A stretch of 46,235 nucleotides of DNA from Candidatus Omnitrophota bacterium (GCA_029567025.1 JAKQLT010000058.1:1-46235); one strand, 5' to 3'. Counted from the stretch's first letter, positions 9,174-17,375 are shown. Notes: a model not told the origin generated them from the sequence alone. Numbers and translations are program-made.

Positions 9174-9210
9174 TATTCTTTATATCAATGATTTTAATAC
9201 AATCCGCACG

Positions 9211-9567
9211 CTACGCTAAAGCTTTTTGAGCCACCGCGACTAATTTATTAAACGCGTCTGGCGCATTCGTCGCTAATTCAGAAAGCATTTTACGATTCAT
9301 CACAACCTTAGCTTTTTTAAGCCCGCTCATAAAACGGCTATATGTCATACCCACTTCTCGACACGCCGCATTAATACGCAAGACCCAAATATTTCTAAAT
9401 TGGCGTTTTTTCACTTTTCTATCGCGATAATGATAAACCAATCCGCGCATTAAGGATTTACGCGCTTGTTTATAACGTCGGCTTCGATGGCCAAATTGTC
9501 CTTTTGTCTGTTTTAAAACGCGCTTGACTCTTTTATGCCTGGCGACGTTTGTTCTTACTCTAACCAT
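9211..9567 (-). CDS. rplT: 50S ribosomal protein L20
   Basis: 118 aa, standard length and sequence: MVRVRTNVARHKRVKRVLK, GRRRNxY-like GHRSRRYKQARKSLMRG, and RIxAA segment LRINAACREVGMTYSRFM. L20 binds 23S rRNA early in 50S assembly and in many bacteria also represses its own operon. Its start overlaps the end of rpmI by 8 nt, so translation of the two is probably coupled. Confidence 0.98.
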   Translation of the reverse strand: MVRVRTNVARHKRVKRVLKQTKGQFGHRSRRYKQARKSLMRGLVYHYRDRKVKKRQFRNIWVLRINAACREVGMTYSRFMSGLKKAKVVMNRKMLSELATNAPDAFNKLVAVAQKALA

Positions 9568-9757
9568 ACGGCAACAGCCTCCTTATCTTCTTTGCATCAG
9601 CCGCTGACACATATCCCGCTCGTCGCAACTGTCTTTTTCGTTTTCTTGATTTTTTACCCAACACATGTTGGCGACCTGCCGCGCGTTTTTTTAATTTACC
9701 CGATTTGGTAATTTTAAAACGCTTGGCCGCTGATTTATTCGTTTTCAATTTCGGCAT
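9560..9757 (-). CDS. rpmI: 50S ribosomal protein L35
   Basis: 65 aa: MPKLKTNKSAAKRFKITKSG at the N-terminus and ADAKKIRRLLPYG at the C-terminus, both signatures of L35. The start at 9757 is preceded by AAAGGAATGAG. It overlaps infC by 23 nt, which suggests translational coupling in the infC-rpmI-rplT operon. Confidence 0.97.
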   Translation of the reverse strand: MPKLKTNKSAAKRFKITKSGKLKKRAAGRQHVLGKKSRKRKRQLRRAGYVSAADAKKIRRLLPYG

Positions 9758-10295
9758 CGTTCTCATTCCTTTCTTTTAACATCTTAACAGCCGTTGGAAT
9801 TAAAACCACATATAAAACCTTTCCTTCCATGGCTGGTGCTTTTTCTGGCGTCCCATACATAGCCGTATCTTTTAAAACGCGTTCAAGAATTTCTCGACCT
9901 AATTCCTGATGCATCATTTCACGGCCACGATAAAACATATTCACTTTCACTTTATCTTTTTTCTCTAAAAATCCGATAATCTGGCGCAGCTTCACCTGAT
10001 AATCGCCTTCTCCAATATGCGGCTTTAAACGAATCTGTTTTAAATGGACCACATGCTGATTTTTCTTAATCCGTCGCTCTTTTTTCTCCTGATCATATTT
10101 ATATTTGCTGAAATCCATAATACGACAAACCGGCGGTTTTGCTGTCGGAGAAATTTCGACAAGGTCCAATTCATTTTCAACAGCCAAATCAATAGCGCGA
10201 CGAATACCCACAACACCTAATTGCTCCCCTTCGGGACCAATCACTCGAACTTCAGAAGCTCGAATTTTTTCGTTTATACGGACATACTTTTGAAT
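9735..10295 (-). CDS. infC: Translation initiation factor IF-3, AUU start
   Basis: 186 aa when read from an ATT at 10295. The first in-frame conventional start (GTG at 10244) would cut into the conserved N-domain, because the family block YVRINEKIRASEVRVIGPEGEQLG-like lies upstream of it. The ATT has AGGAGGTG at the right distance. The C-domain contains KVNMFYRGREMMHQELG. IF-3 dissociates ribosomes and rejects non-canonical start codons; an AUU start lets it repress its own synthesis, as known in E. coli. The start lies 15 bp after the thrS stop. Confidence 0.95.
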   Translation of the reverse strand: MQKYVRINEKIRASEVRVIGPEGEQLGVVGIRRAIDLAVENELDLVEISPTAKPPVCRIMDFSKYKYDQEKKERRIKKNQHVVHLKQIRLKPHIGEGDYQVKLRQIIGFLEKKDKVKVNMFYRGREMMHQELGREILERVLKDTAMYGTPEKAPAMEGKVLYVVLIPTAVKMLKERNENDAEIENE

Positions 10296-10309
10296 GGCGA
10301 CACCTCCTG

Positions 10310-12058
10310 TTAAAATTGTTTATTCTTAATCTCTTGATCTAAATCCTGGATAAACTGTTCAAAAGAAATTATTTTTTGTTCTCCTTGTGCAGAATATTTC
10401 CTAACTGCTACGGTTTGTTCTTGGGCTTCTTTATCGCCCACGACTAAAATATAAGGAATTTTCTTAACGGTATTTTCCCGAATGCGTTTATTCAAACTTT
10501 CATTTCTATCATCCATTATAACCCGCACATTATTATTTTGTAAATCTTGTTTTATTTTTATTGCATAATTATAATGCGTATCTTTTATCGGAATAATCGC
10601 TACCTGCACAGGCGCCAGCCATGACGGAAACGCGCCGCCATAATGTTCAATCAAAGTTCCGAAAAAACGCTCAATGCTTCCAAAAATCGCACGATGAATC
10701 ATAATCGGACGCTTCGCCGTTCCATCCTCCGCTATATATTTTAAATCAAAACGTTCGGGAAGCGCGAAGTCACATTGTATCGTCGAGCATTGCCATAAAC
10801 GATTTAAGGCATCCCGCAATTTAAAATCTATTTTTGGTCCGTAAAAGGCGCCCTCTCCCTCATGAACAGTATAAACCAAATTTTTTTCCTTCAAGGCTTC
10901 TTGTAAAGCTTGTGTCGCTAAATCCCAATTATCGACTTTTCCAATAAATTTTTCCGGCCGCGTGCTTAATTCAATATCAATATTTTTAAAACCAAAATCT
11001 TTCATCACATCAAAAACATAATCAATAACGCCTTTGATTTCTTCTTTGACTTGATCTTCTCGACAGAAAATATGCGCGTCATCTTGCGTAAACCCGCGCA
11101 CGCGTAAAAGCCCATGAAGAACGCCGGCTTTTTCATAACGATAAACTGTTCCTAATTCCGCCATGCGTAACGGCATCTCCCGATAAGAATGCATCGAAGA
11201 ATTATAAATAAGCATATGACCCGGGCAATTCATCGGCTTAACCGCGAATTCTTCGTTATCAATCTCTAAAAAATACATATTGTCACGATAATAACCCATA
11301 TGCCCGCTTTGTTGCCACAATTTTCCTTTTAACACATGGGGCGTGATAACCGGTTGATACCCTCGACGAATATTTTGAGCATAAATATAATCTTCAATAA
11401 TCTTCCGGACAATCGCGCCGTTGGTATGATAAAACACGAGCCCGCCGCCGGCGGTTTCATGATAAAAATTAAAAAGGTCTAATTGTTTTCCCAAAACACG
11501 ATGATCGCGTTTTTTCGCTTCTTCTAACACGGTCAAATATTTTTGCAATTCTTCTTTTGTTGCAAAACACGTGCCGTAAATCCTCTGCAAACTTTCACGC
11601 TTTTCATCACCACGCCAATAGGCGCCAGCCACAGACAATAATTTAAACGCTTTTATCTCGCCCGTATAAGACACATGCGGGCCTTTACATAAATCCACAA
11701 ACGCATTATCGCCCGTGGTATAAATAGACACATTTTCATCTTCCAAATTTTCAACTAATTCAACTTTATATTTTTCACCTTGTGCATTAAAAAATTTTAT
11801 CGCTTCCGCCTTCTTCATAAAACTTTGCACAATAGGCAAATTTTTATTAATGATTTTCTGCATAGCTTTCTCAATAAGTTTTAAATCCTCATCAAGAAAC
11901 GGTTCTTTTTTATCAAAATCATAATAAAAACCGTCGTCAATAGCAGGACCTATCGCAACTTTAACATCCGGCCACAACTCTTTAACTGCTTGCGCCATAA
12001 TATGCGAACAGCTATGCCGTATTGTTTGTAAATCAAAAATCAGGGGTGTCATAGTCAT
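10310..12058 (-). CDS. thrS: Threonyl-tRNA synthetase without TGS domain
   Basis: 582 aa from the ATG at 12058 (another ATG at 12052; a TTG at 12067 is possible). The protein begins at the editing domain (HSCSHIMAQAVKELWP, with the later VDLCKGPH site). The N-terminal TGS domain of about 60 residues found in most bacterial ThrRS is absent. The class II core is complete: FYHTNGAIVRK, AVKPMNCPGHMLIY with the zinc Cys, RYEKAGVLHGLLRVRGFTQDDAHIFC (motif 2), and MIHRAIFGSIERFFG (motif 3), then the anticodon-binding domain (APVQVAIIPI, RVIMDDRNESLNKRIREN). Its start overlaps or abuts the preceding lipoprotein gene. Confidence 0.96.
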   Translation of the reverse strand: MTMTPLIFDLQTIRHSCSHIMAQAVKELWPDVKVAIGPAIDDGFYYDFDKKEPFLDEDLKLIEKAMQKIINKNLPIVQSFMKKAEAIKFFNAQGEKYKVELVENLEDENVSIYTTGDNAFVDLCKGPHVSYTGEIKAFKLLSVAGAYWRGDEKRESLQRIYGTCFATKEELQKYLTVLEEAKKRDHRVLGKQLDLFNFYHETAGGGLVFYHTNGAIVRKIIEDYIYAQNIRRGYQPVITPHVLKGKLWQQSGHMGYYRDNMYFLEIDNEEFAVKPMNCPGHMLIYNSSMHSYREMPLRMAELGTVYRYEKAGVLHGLLRVRGFTQDDAHIFCREDQVKEEIKGVIDYVFDVMKDFGFKNIDIELSTRPEKFIGKVDNWDLATQALQEALKEKNLVYTVHEGEGAFYGPKIDFKLRDALNRLWQCSTIQCDFALPERFDLKYIAEDGTAKRPIMIHRAIFGSIERFFGTLIEHYGGAFPSWLAPVQVAIIPIKDTHYNYAIKIKQDLQNNNVRVIMDDRNESLNKRIRENTVKKIPYILVVGDKEAQEQTVAVRKYSAQGEQKIISFEQFIQDLDQEIKNKQF

Positions 12059-12063
12059 ATTCT

Positions 12064-12558
12064 TCAAGGAAGATATTTTGCTTTGAAATTTCCAACGGAC
12101 AATCGATATAATTCACGTTCAATAGCTTTATTCTCTATAACGCCCAACAAATAAACAGTGCCGCGCGCGTTTAAAAGGCCGTCGTCTTCTATGCGTCTGA
12201 TAGCGGTAAGGAAATAAGACTGCGCGAATTCAGGGACAAATAATTCCCATTGGCCTAATCGACGATTCATGCTTTTAATTTGGCTGATCAATCCTTTCAT
12301 CGCTTTCGTAGGCCCTATCGTGGAACGAAAAGAATTCGCGGTCAGATCAGAGATGATCCCTTGAGGGGGCGTATAAAAAACTTCCGCATTATATTTTTCT
12401 CGATATTCATTAGCAACTTTAACAGACACATGTTCTCTTAAAATCACAAAACGCCTATTAGAAGTTTCTCCTATCAGTTGTTCTTCGTGGTAAACACTTG
12501 CACAACCATAAAAGAAAAGACACATTATAAGTAACATTTTAATAATTTTTTTATTCAT
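12064..12558 (-). CDS. Predicted lipoprotein, unknown function
   Basis: 164 aa from the ATG at 12558, which has AGGGTGG upstream and is followed at once by a lipoprotein signal (MNKKIIKMLLIMCLFFYGCAS, Cys19). The mature part (YHEEQLIGETSNRRFVILREH ... AIRRIEDDGLLNARGTVYLLG) matches no family I recognise. A longer reading back to 12621 would translate part of the degenerate tRNA-derived repeat and is rejected. It sits between the tRNA cluster and thrS and ends within a few bases of the thrS start, so it is probably cotranscribed with thrS. Confidence 0.75.
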   Translation of the reverse strand: MNKKIIKMLLIMCLFFYGCASVYHEEQLIGETSNRRFVILREHVSVKVANEYREKYNAEVFYTPPQGIISDLTANSFRSTIGPTKAMKGLISQIKSMNRRLGQWELFVPEFAQSYFLTAIRRIEDDGLLNARGTVYLLGVIENKAIERELYRLSVGNFKAKYLP

Positions 12559-12580
12559 AAAAACCACCCTTTTTAATATT

Positions 12581-12610
12581 CCCGTATCTAAAACTTTTGG
12601 TGATCTCATT
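12581..12610. repeat. Degenerate third copy of the tRNA-Val 3'-flank repeat
   Basis: Resembles the start of the better repeat at 12663 (cccgtatct.aaa.ttt.ggtg..ctcat) with several substitutions. It lies just upstream of the lipoprotein start and is followed by a similar cttcg/cgaag-type hairpin. Confidence 0.45.
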
Positions 12611-12662
12611 TCGTTTTTCATTTAAATCTTTTCTCAAAAAACGAAGAACCTGTCATATGTCC

Positions 12663-12704
12663 CGTATCCAAAAATTTCTGGTGGGCTCATGAGGACTCGA
12701 ACCT
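12663..12704 (-). repeat. Duplicated 3' end of tRNA-Val (pseudo-tRNA fragment)
   Basis: 42 bp matching 12795-12836 at 41 of 42 positions. It contains the CCA end, the 3' acceptor strand and most of the T-arm of the adjacent tRNA-Val plus its 3' flank. The copy stops inside the T-arm, so it is not a working tRNA. Both copies are followed on the minus strand by a hairpin built on CTTCGTTT/AAACGAAG-like arms. It is either a remnant attachment site or a local duplication. Confidence 0.8.
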
Positions 12705-12810
12705 TTTGGCGTTCCTAACAAAAATAATGGAAGCCAAACTTCGTTTCCTTTTCTGATTTTCTATTGTAGGAAAACGAAGAGACCTCTTAAAGCTCGTATC
12801 CGAAAATTTC

Positions 12811-12887
12811 TGGTGGGCTCATGAGGACTCGAACCTCAGACCTCTTCCATGTCAAGGAAGCGCTCTAACCAACTGAGCTATGAGCCC
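12811..12887 (-). tRNA. tRNA-Val (GAC anticodon)
   Basis: Complete cloverleaf: acceptor GGGCTCA/TGAGCCC, D-stem GCTC/GAGC, anticodon stem CTTCC/GGAAG with loop TTGACAT, T-stem TGAGG/CCTCA with TTCGAGT. Discriminator A; the CCA end is encoded, unlike the two neighbouring tRNAs. Confidence 0.96.
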
Positions 12888-12897
12888 TAAAAAACTA

Positions 12898-12980
12898 TGG
12901 GCAAGGAGGGAGTCGAACCCTCACGGCCTTGCAGCCACAGGATTTTAAGTCCTGCGTGTATGCCATTCCACCACTTGCCC
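12898..12980 (-). tRNA. tRNA-Leu (TAA anticodon)
   Basis: Class II tRNA with a long variable arm: acceptor GGGCAAG/CTTGCCC, anticodon loop CTTAAAA, variable arm about TGGCTGCAAGGCCG, T-arm GAGGGTTCGACTCCCTC. CCA is not encoded. It lies 10 bp upstream of tRNA-Val and is probably cotranscribed with it. Confidence 0.96.
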
Positions 12981-13429
12981 AATGAGCGCTAAATTTATGG
13001 AGCCGAAACGGCGAACATAAATTTAATGCGCGAATTGGACCCCCAAAGGGGGCCCAATGATTCATACATTTTTTCGAATTGGATCCCCAAAGGGGACCCA
13101 ATGGCAAATATTTTTTAAAAGAACCGAAATTTATATTTTAAAACTAACCCTAAAAACCCTATTGTTATGCTAACTTTCATCGCACTCAAACAAAATATAT
13201 TCATTACGCTTCGAGTTCGTCGAAGTAAATTCGAACATATAATTTATGTTCGCTAACGATACCAAAAAATTTTATTATTATCCTGACTGCGTCAAGATCC
13301 AATTCGCACGTATCATTTACGCCGCTAAGGTTTTAAAAAAATATATCTATTACGCTTCGACTTCGTCGAAGTAAATTCGAACATATAATTTATGTTCGCC
13401 TTTGGCTCCATAAATTATGTTCTCATTTA
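12981..13429. repeat. Palindromic-repeat island between tRNA-Leu and tRNA-Cys
   Basis: Non-coding stretch of 449 bp made largely of repeats. (1) Two hairpins with arms built on attggNcccc/ggggNcccaat at 13031-13059 and 13075-13103. (2) Two direct copies of a ~61-bp unit at 13192-13252 and 13337-13399, each holding the hairpins cttcga...tcgaag and cgaacata...tatgttcg. (3) An inverted pair about 34 nt long bounding the island (12992-13025 and 13384-13416, core aatttatggagcc / ggctccataaatt). No gene is supported. Confidence 0.8.
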
Positions 13430-13500
13430 AGGCGTGGACCGGAATCGAACCGGTGTAAAAGGTTTTGCAGACCTCTGCCTAACCTCTTGGCTACCACGCC
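13430..13500 (-). tRNA. tRNA-Cys (GCA anticodon)
   Basis: Acceptor GGCGTGG/CCACGCC, anticodon loop CTGCAAA (GCA), T-arm ACCGGTTCGATTCCGGT, discriminator T as is usual for tRNA-Cys. CCA is not encoded. Confidence 0.96.
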
Positions 13501-13586
13501 ATATAAAAAATATTCTTTTGAGCGTTGTCCCTTTAGGGGCTACCACGCCATATAAAAAATATTCTTTTAAGCATTGTCCTTTTAAG
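13489..13586. repeat. Tandem 49-bp duplication including the tRNA-Cys 5' end
   Basis: 13489-13537 is repeated at 13538-13586 with a few substitutions. Each unit holds the first 12 nt of tRNA-Cys (ggctaccacgcc on the plus strand) plus atataaaaaatattctttt and a ttgtcc...-type tail. The upstream copy has only the acceptor strand, so it is not a tRNA gene. Confidence 0.8.
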
Positions 13587-13602
13587 AACTCTGCGCCGTT
13601 AA

Positions 13603-14148
13603 TTATTTAAAAGAACGCTCAACTTCTTTTACAATTTCTTCTTCCGACGCAATATGACCGACACCTTTTGTGCCGCACGCTAAATCGCCTTTTACTGGAC
13701 CAACAAATTTTATTCCATTTTTCTCTAACTTTTTTACATTCTCTTGAAAAATTTTATTCGTATACATCCCTTCATTCATTGCCGGAGCTATAACAATTTT
13801 CGCTTTTGTGGCCAATGTAATACACGTTAAAAGATCATCTGCTAACCCGCACGCTATTTTTGAAATCACATTCGCTGTTGCCGGCGCAATCACAACCGCA
13901 TCCGCACTTTGAGCCAAATCCACATGCTCTATATCCCATGAACTACCATCATTTTCAAACATATCCTGATAAACTTTATTTTGAGATAAACGCGATAACG
14001 TCAACGGCGTAATAAATTTTTTCGCCTCTTGCGTCATCACGACGGAAACCTTATACCTTTTTTTCATAAAAAGCCGCACTAATTCCGCGGCTTTATATGC
14101 CGCAATACTTCCTGTCACTCCCAAAATAATATGTCTTAATTTATTCAC
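13603..14148 (-). CDS. coaC: Phosphopantothenoylcysteine decarboxylase (CoaC domain only)
   Basis: 181 aa flavoprotein that decarboxylates 4'-phospho-N-pantothenoylcysteine in coenzyme A synthesis. It shows the FMN-binding start GVTGSIAAYKAAELVRL, the catalytic His region DIEHVDLAQ, VIAPATANVISKIACGLADDLL, the substrate motif PAMN, and the loop LACGTKGVGHI. The CoaB synthetase half that is fused in most bacterial CoaBC (about 400 aa) is absent here and there is no room for it before tRNA-Cys. It overlaps rpoZ by 4 nt (ATGA). Confidence 0.92.
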   Translation of the reverse strand: MNKLRHIILGVTGSIAAYKAAELVRLFMKKRYKVSVVMTQEAKKFITPLTLSRLSQNKVYQDMFENDGSSWDIEHVDLAQSADAVVIAPATANVISKIACGLADDLLTCITLATKAKIVIAPAMNEGMYTNKIFQENVKKLEKNGIKFVGPVKGDLACGTKGVGHIASEEEIVKEVERSFK

Positions 14149-14399
14149 GATTCGGTTTCTTTAGAGGTTGTTTCTTCTTCGGTGGACTCTGCTAATTGGT
14201 CGCTTGATTCTTTAGCTACAACGCGCCCTATCGCAATTTCTTTTAAAGCCACCGATGTCAAGGCATCTGTTGGCGTCGACGGAACTAAACTTCGTTTCCC
14301 TTCAGAAAGCTCCAAAGCCCTTGAAGCCGCAAGTCTTACTAATTTATAAACACTACCGTTTGCTTTGGGTAAAAGATTTTCTAATGATTGATAGTCCAT
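14145..14399 (-). CDS. rpoZ: RNA polymerase omega subunit
   Basis: 84 aa from the ATG at 14399 preceded by AAGGGGCG; a longer reading to 14483 would run back through the promoter. NGSVYKLVRLAASRALELSEGKR is the RpoZ signature, followed by DALTSVALKEIAIGRV and an acidic tail rich in Glu, Ser and Thr. Omega helps assemble the beta' subunit. It is cotranscribed with coaC. In many bacteria rpoZ follows gmk directly; here gmk lies about 3.4 kb away. Confidence 0.92.
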   Translation of the reverse strand: MDYQSLENLLPKANGSVYKLVRLAASRALELSEGKRSLVPSTPTDALTSVALKEIAIGRVVAKESSDQLAESTEEETTSKETES

Positions 14400-14454
14400 A
14401 CGCCCCTTTTTAAAAATAAATGTTATATTATTGATTAAATATAAATAGGGATAA

Positions 14455-14483
14455 TATATATCATATATTATTAGGCTTGTCAA
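14455..14483 (-). promoter_or_regulatory. Promoter of rpoZ-coaC
   Basis: Minus strand: TTGACA (14483-14478), 17-bp spacer, TATATA (14460-14455; TATTAT just beyond is an alternative -10). It gives rpoZ-coaC a start site independent of the riboswitch-controlled gene upstream. Confidence 0.65.
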
Positions 14484-14501
14484 AAGACTTATTCGGGCGA
14501 G

Positions 14502-14532
14502 AAAAAAACAATCTCATAGTTATCAAATGAGA
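14502..14532 (-). terminator. Intrinsic terminator after the HD-like secreted protein gene
   Basis: Minus strand TCTCAT / ATGAGA stem with a 9-nt loop followed by TTGTTTTTTT. The stem is short, but placement 25 bp after the stop codon is right. Confidence 0.6.
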
Positions 14533-14557
14533 AATGCCTATAAAAACACGTAAAACA

Positions 14558-17287
14558 TCAAGTGACGTTCGGGCCTTCTTTAAACAATTCTGTTAAAATC
14601 GGCAACGTCGTTATAGGTACAATCTCAATAATAACCGGCACAAAACCTTCTACTTGAATATTTTCCACATCCTGCATTTCGAGCGGCAAAACCACGCCAT
14701 TGCCATCACGTTTAATCTGCATATTCAAATTCGCCGGATTAAGGTCAATACCACCAACTTTGTCTTGTGTTATTGTTGGCTGTTGTGCGATAACAGCATT
14801 ATCGCCAGGTTGATCTAAAACTTTCTGTAACGAATAACTGTTTTTTACTGATGATAAATATAAATTAATATGTTCTAAATATTTTCTTGATGAATCATCC
14901 ATAAATGGTTTAGATAAAGCTTGAGTAACAATTGTTATATCGTTTTCTAAATCACCCAGCTTACCTGAAAAACCAAATAATGCCTTACCTTTAATATTAT
15001 TTTGCGCAACGTAATCAAGTGTGGCTTTTTGAAAATCGCCAATTTCAGTTACTCTGCCTAAGCCTACACTGTGTATCATCTCTTTAAGACGCCTATTACC
15101 AATATGATCCGCCGTATTTTGAGCGGCTTCATTTTCTTCTGATAAATTTTCTATTACTCTCGAAAATACTTCATTTATTGTAATATCCGTTCCTTTTTTC
15201 CATGGGAAATTTGTAATAACAAGTGAATATTTTTTTGGCAATTCTGAAAAAGACGCTGGAGATATTCTATCAACCCCATATAAAGTACCAATAATAGTTT
15301 TAACAACATCTATGGGCATATTTAATTTCTTCGCTATTGTAGGAACCATTTTAAATCGTAAAATATCTGACCGCCTATTAAGCTCACGCTGTCTTTCAAG
15401 TATTTCTTTGTTTGTCATTTCATTTTTAGGCTTCAAAAGCTTAGGTTTATTTTGTGTAATTAAAAATAATGACTGCAACTTTTCAGGCACAGACAAAAGA
15501 TTATCTTCTACATAACTAATAGGATATCCTGAATGATGCAAACAGGTCATCAAAGCAAAAGCTTCAGCTTCTTCGCTTGCAAATCCTACGTTCATAAATT
15601 GTTTTTTAATTTCTGGAAATCCTGTAACAGCATGAGCTAAAATTATCATTAAAGGATGTGATTGATTTTTTTCAATCCAATTATAACCTTCTTCTGCTAA
15701 GAAAGACCGCGTATATCGATCATAGCCTAAATATCTGCCAAATGTGTTTAATGTTTCTATGATTTGTGTTTTATTTTCAGCAATATATTGCTTAATATTG
15801 CTGGATTTTCCGTAATCATGATTAGCAACTGATGTTTTAATTATTAAGGCCTGGTTTCTAGAAAAATATCCCAATTTTTCTAATTCATCAACAATGCCTA
15901 ATTCTACAAGAACATGGCGTGTATCATTCTCATCATATCCTAATTTTCCCTTTACTATGTTGTTTATTGTTTTTGTAATCGCCTTACTTATCGTTTGTGT
16001 TCTTGTCATTTTTGAAAAAGGATCAGCTTCTTTTGGTATTAAATTTGGATTTTTATTTCCGTCCCAAACAGGCTTGACAGAGGCATTTCTTGTTGCTGAA
16101 GGCTCTTTAAAATCTCCTCTGACGCGTTGTTTCCTTCCTTGTTTTGTATCCGATAAAAATCTTCCTCTAGAATCTCGAGGAATTCTATTAGGATCTTTAA
16201 CGGTTGCTACCTTTTCCGTCAACATCGCTGAATCAAACCCGCCGGAAAAATATTTCTTTGGCACAATGGATTTTGTTTTCGGGTCGTAATCTTCCTTAAT
16301 ATAATTGTAAACGCCTTTTTTAAATGCCTCGACATATTGATTAAAAATCTTTTTATTAACTGTTTTATCGTCGAGATCAACGCCTTTGGTCTTGCTTTTA
16401 TCCGCGTAAATTTTTCCCAACAAACTTTCTTTTAAAGCTTTTTTATACCAGGTCGCCATAATCATGGCGCTGTAAATTTGGCGCAGTTGAGCGAAATTTT
16501 TTCCTTCATTCACCTCTTGTTCGATAGCCGGAATAATAACTTCACGCATCACTTCCGACGATAATTTGCTTAATTTATCCGCATCGCTTAACGATAAATC
16601 GCGCGTTTTCATCTGATCAGTTAAAGAATTATGCTGAAGCGCCACGTAATCATCCTCGAGCATCACTTTTAAACGGCTGTCAATGATAAGTGCGGTATTA
16701 TCTTTTTCAAAAATCAAAGCGATATCCGGGACAATCCATACCTTATTAAAAGTATCCACCGGAATATCGCTTAATCCAAAAAGGTCATACGCTTTTTTAT
16801 AAACTTTATCCCAGAACTTTTTTCCCAAACCAGATTCTGGATAAATCAAAGAAGACGTGATTTGTTTCAACAAATAATCTTGGGCTAAAAGATCGCGCCC
16901 CATTTCAGTGGTGCCGAAATCTTCAGAAATAATACGATTTTTTTCATACGGCGATAAGTTGACCCAGAGATTTTCTTCAGGAATTGTTAACGCGGCCAAA
17001 AAATATTTAATCATTTTTTCATATTCGCCTTTTAACGCCTCGCCGGATAATCCGGCATCACCTTTATCCATAATAAAATCAAAACGAAGGCCATTTTCCG
17101 GATGCACCGTAATCCCGCTCATCAAAGCCGGCATAAAAGACGGACTTAATGTGATCATGGTTCCTGGCTTAGGTAAAAATGCCACTTGCGCTGAAGCTGG
17201 CGGAATCACATAAGAAAAACTAAAAACAAAAAGCATAAACCAAATAATGGTTTTTTTGAAAAATTTCTTAAAATATTTATTGCCCAT
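14558..17287 (-). CDS. Large secreted protein with divergent HD-like domain, riboswitch-controlled
   Basis: 909 aa. Signal peptide MGNKYFKKFFKKTIIWFMLF...ASA is cleaved near residue 33. The N-terminal 350 residues (VHPENGLRFDFIMDKGD, LTIPEENLWVNLSPYEKNRI, TTEMGRDLLAQDYLLKQITS, FNKVWIVPD, EVNEGKNFAQLRQIYSAMI, KKYFSGG) resemble a family of long secreted proteins I associate with Omnitrophota; I know no function for it. About residues 440-650 look like a divergent HD domain: NHDYGK near 489, ILAHAV near 548, LHHSGYP near 584, the last recalling the HHE..DGSGYP of HD-GYP proteins. The C-terminus ends in a Leu/Pro/Val-rich motif (NGVVLPLEMQDVENIQVEGF). A c-di-GMP riboswitch and terminator precede it. 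HD-GYP enzymes degrade c-di-GMP in the cytoplasm, so a secreted version would have another substrate. Confidence 0.7.
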   Translation of the reverse strand: MGNKYFKKFFKKTIIWFMLFVFSFSYVIPPASAQVAFLPKPGTMITLSPSFMPALMSGITVHPENGLRFDFIMDKGDAGLSGEALKGEYEKMIKYFLAALTIPEENLWVNLSPYEKNRIISEDFGTTEMGRDLLAQDYLLKQITSSLIYPESGLGKKFWDKVYKKAYDLFGLSDIPVDTFNKVWIVPDIALIFEKDNTALIIDSRLKVMLEDDYVALQHNSLTDQMKTRDLSLSDADKLSKLSSEVMREVIIPAIEQEVNEGKNFAQLRQIYSAMIMATWYKKALKESLLGKIYADKSKTKGVDLDDKTVNKKIFNQYVEAFKKGVYNYIKEDYDPKTKSIVPKKYFSGGFDSAMLTEKVATVKDPNRIPRDSRGRFLSDTKQGRKQRVRGDFKEPSATRNASVKPVWDGNKNPNLIPKEADPFSKMTRTQTISKAITKTINNIVKGKLGYDENDTRHVLVELGIVDELEKLGYFSRNQALIIKTSVANHDYGKSSNIKQYIAENKTQIIETLNTFGRYLGYDRYTRSFLAEEGYNWIEKNQSHPLMIILAHAVTGFPEIKKQFMNVGFASEEAEAFALMTCLHHSGYPISYVEDNLLSVPEKLQSLFLITQNKPKLLKPKNEMTNKEILERQRELNRRSDILRFKMVPTIAKKLNMPIDVVKTIIGTLYGVDRISPASFSELPKKYSLVITNFPWKKGTDITINEVFSRVIENLSEENEAAQNTADHIGNRRLKEMIHSVGLGRVTEIGDFQKATLDYVAQNNIKGKALFGFSGKLGDLENDITIVTQALSKPFMDDSSRKYLEHINLYLSSVKNSYSLQKVLDQPGDNAVIAQQPTITQDKVGGIDLNPANLNMQIKRDGNGVVLPLEMQDVENIQVEGFVPVIIEIVPITTLPILTELFKEGPNVT

Positions 17288-17375
17288 ATCTGCCCCCTTT
17301 TACAAAAATCTTTTTTAACAGCGCCTACATTCGATCAATACGCTAAAAAGCAAATTTTTAAAAACTCTTGTGGAA

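Noticed and set aside
12064..12621. 185-aa reading of the lipoprotein gene
   Set aside because: The extra 21 residues come from a degenerate repeat; the internal ATG at 12558 has a ribosome-binding site and is followed at once by the signal peptide.
12679..12704. Possible second tRNA-Val
   Set aside because: Only the 3' acceptor strand and part of the T-arm are present; no anticodon or D-arm.
12895..13107. 70-aa minus-strand ORF with repeated PFGGPI/PLWGSN segments
   Set aside because: It reads through tRNA-Leu and the palindromic repeats; no start signal and no homology.
15894..16289. 131-aa plus-strand ORF with hydrophobic start
   Set aside because: Antisense to the 909-aa protein, whose signal peptide and motifs make it the real coding frame; no ribosome-binding site.
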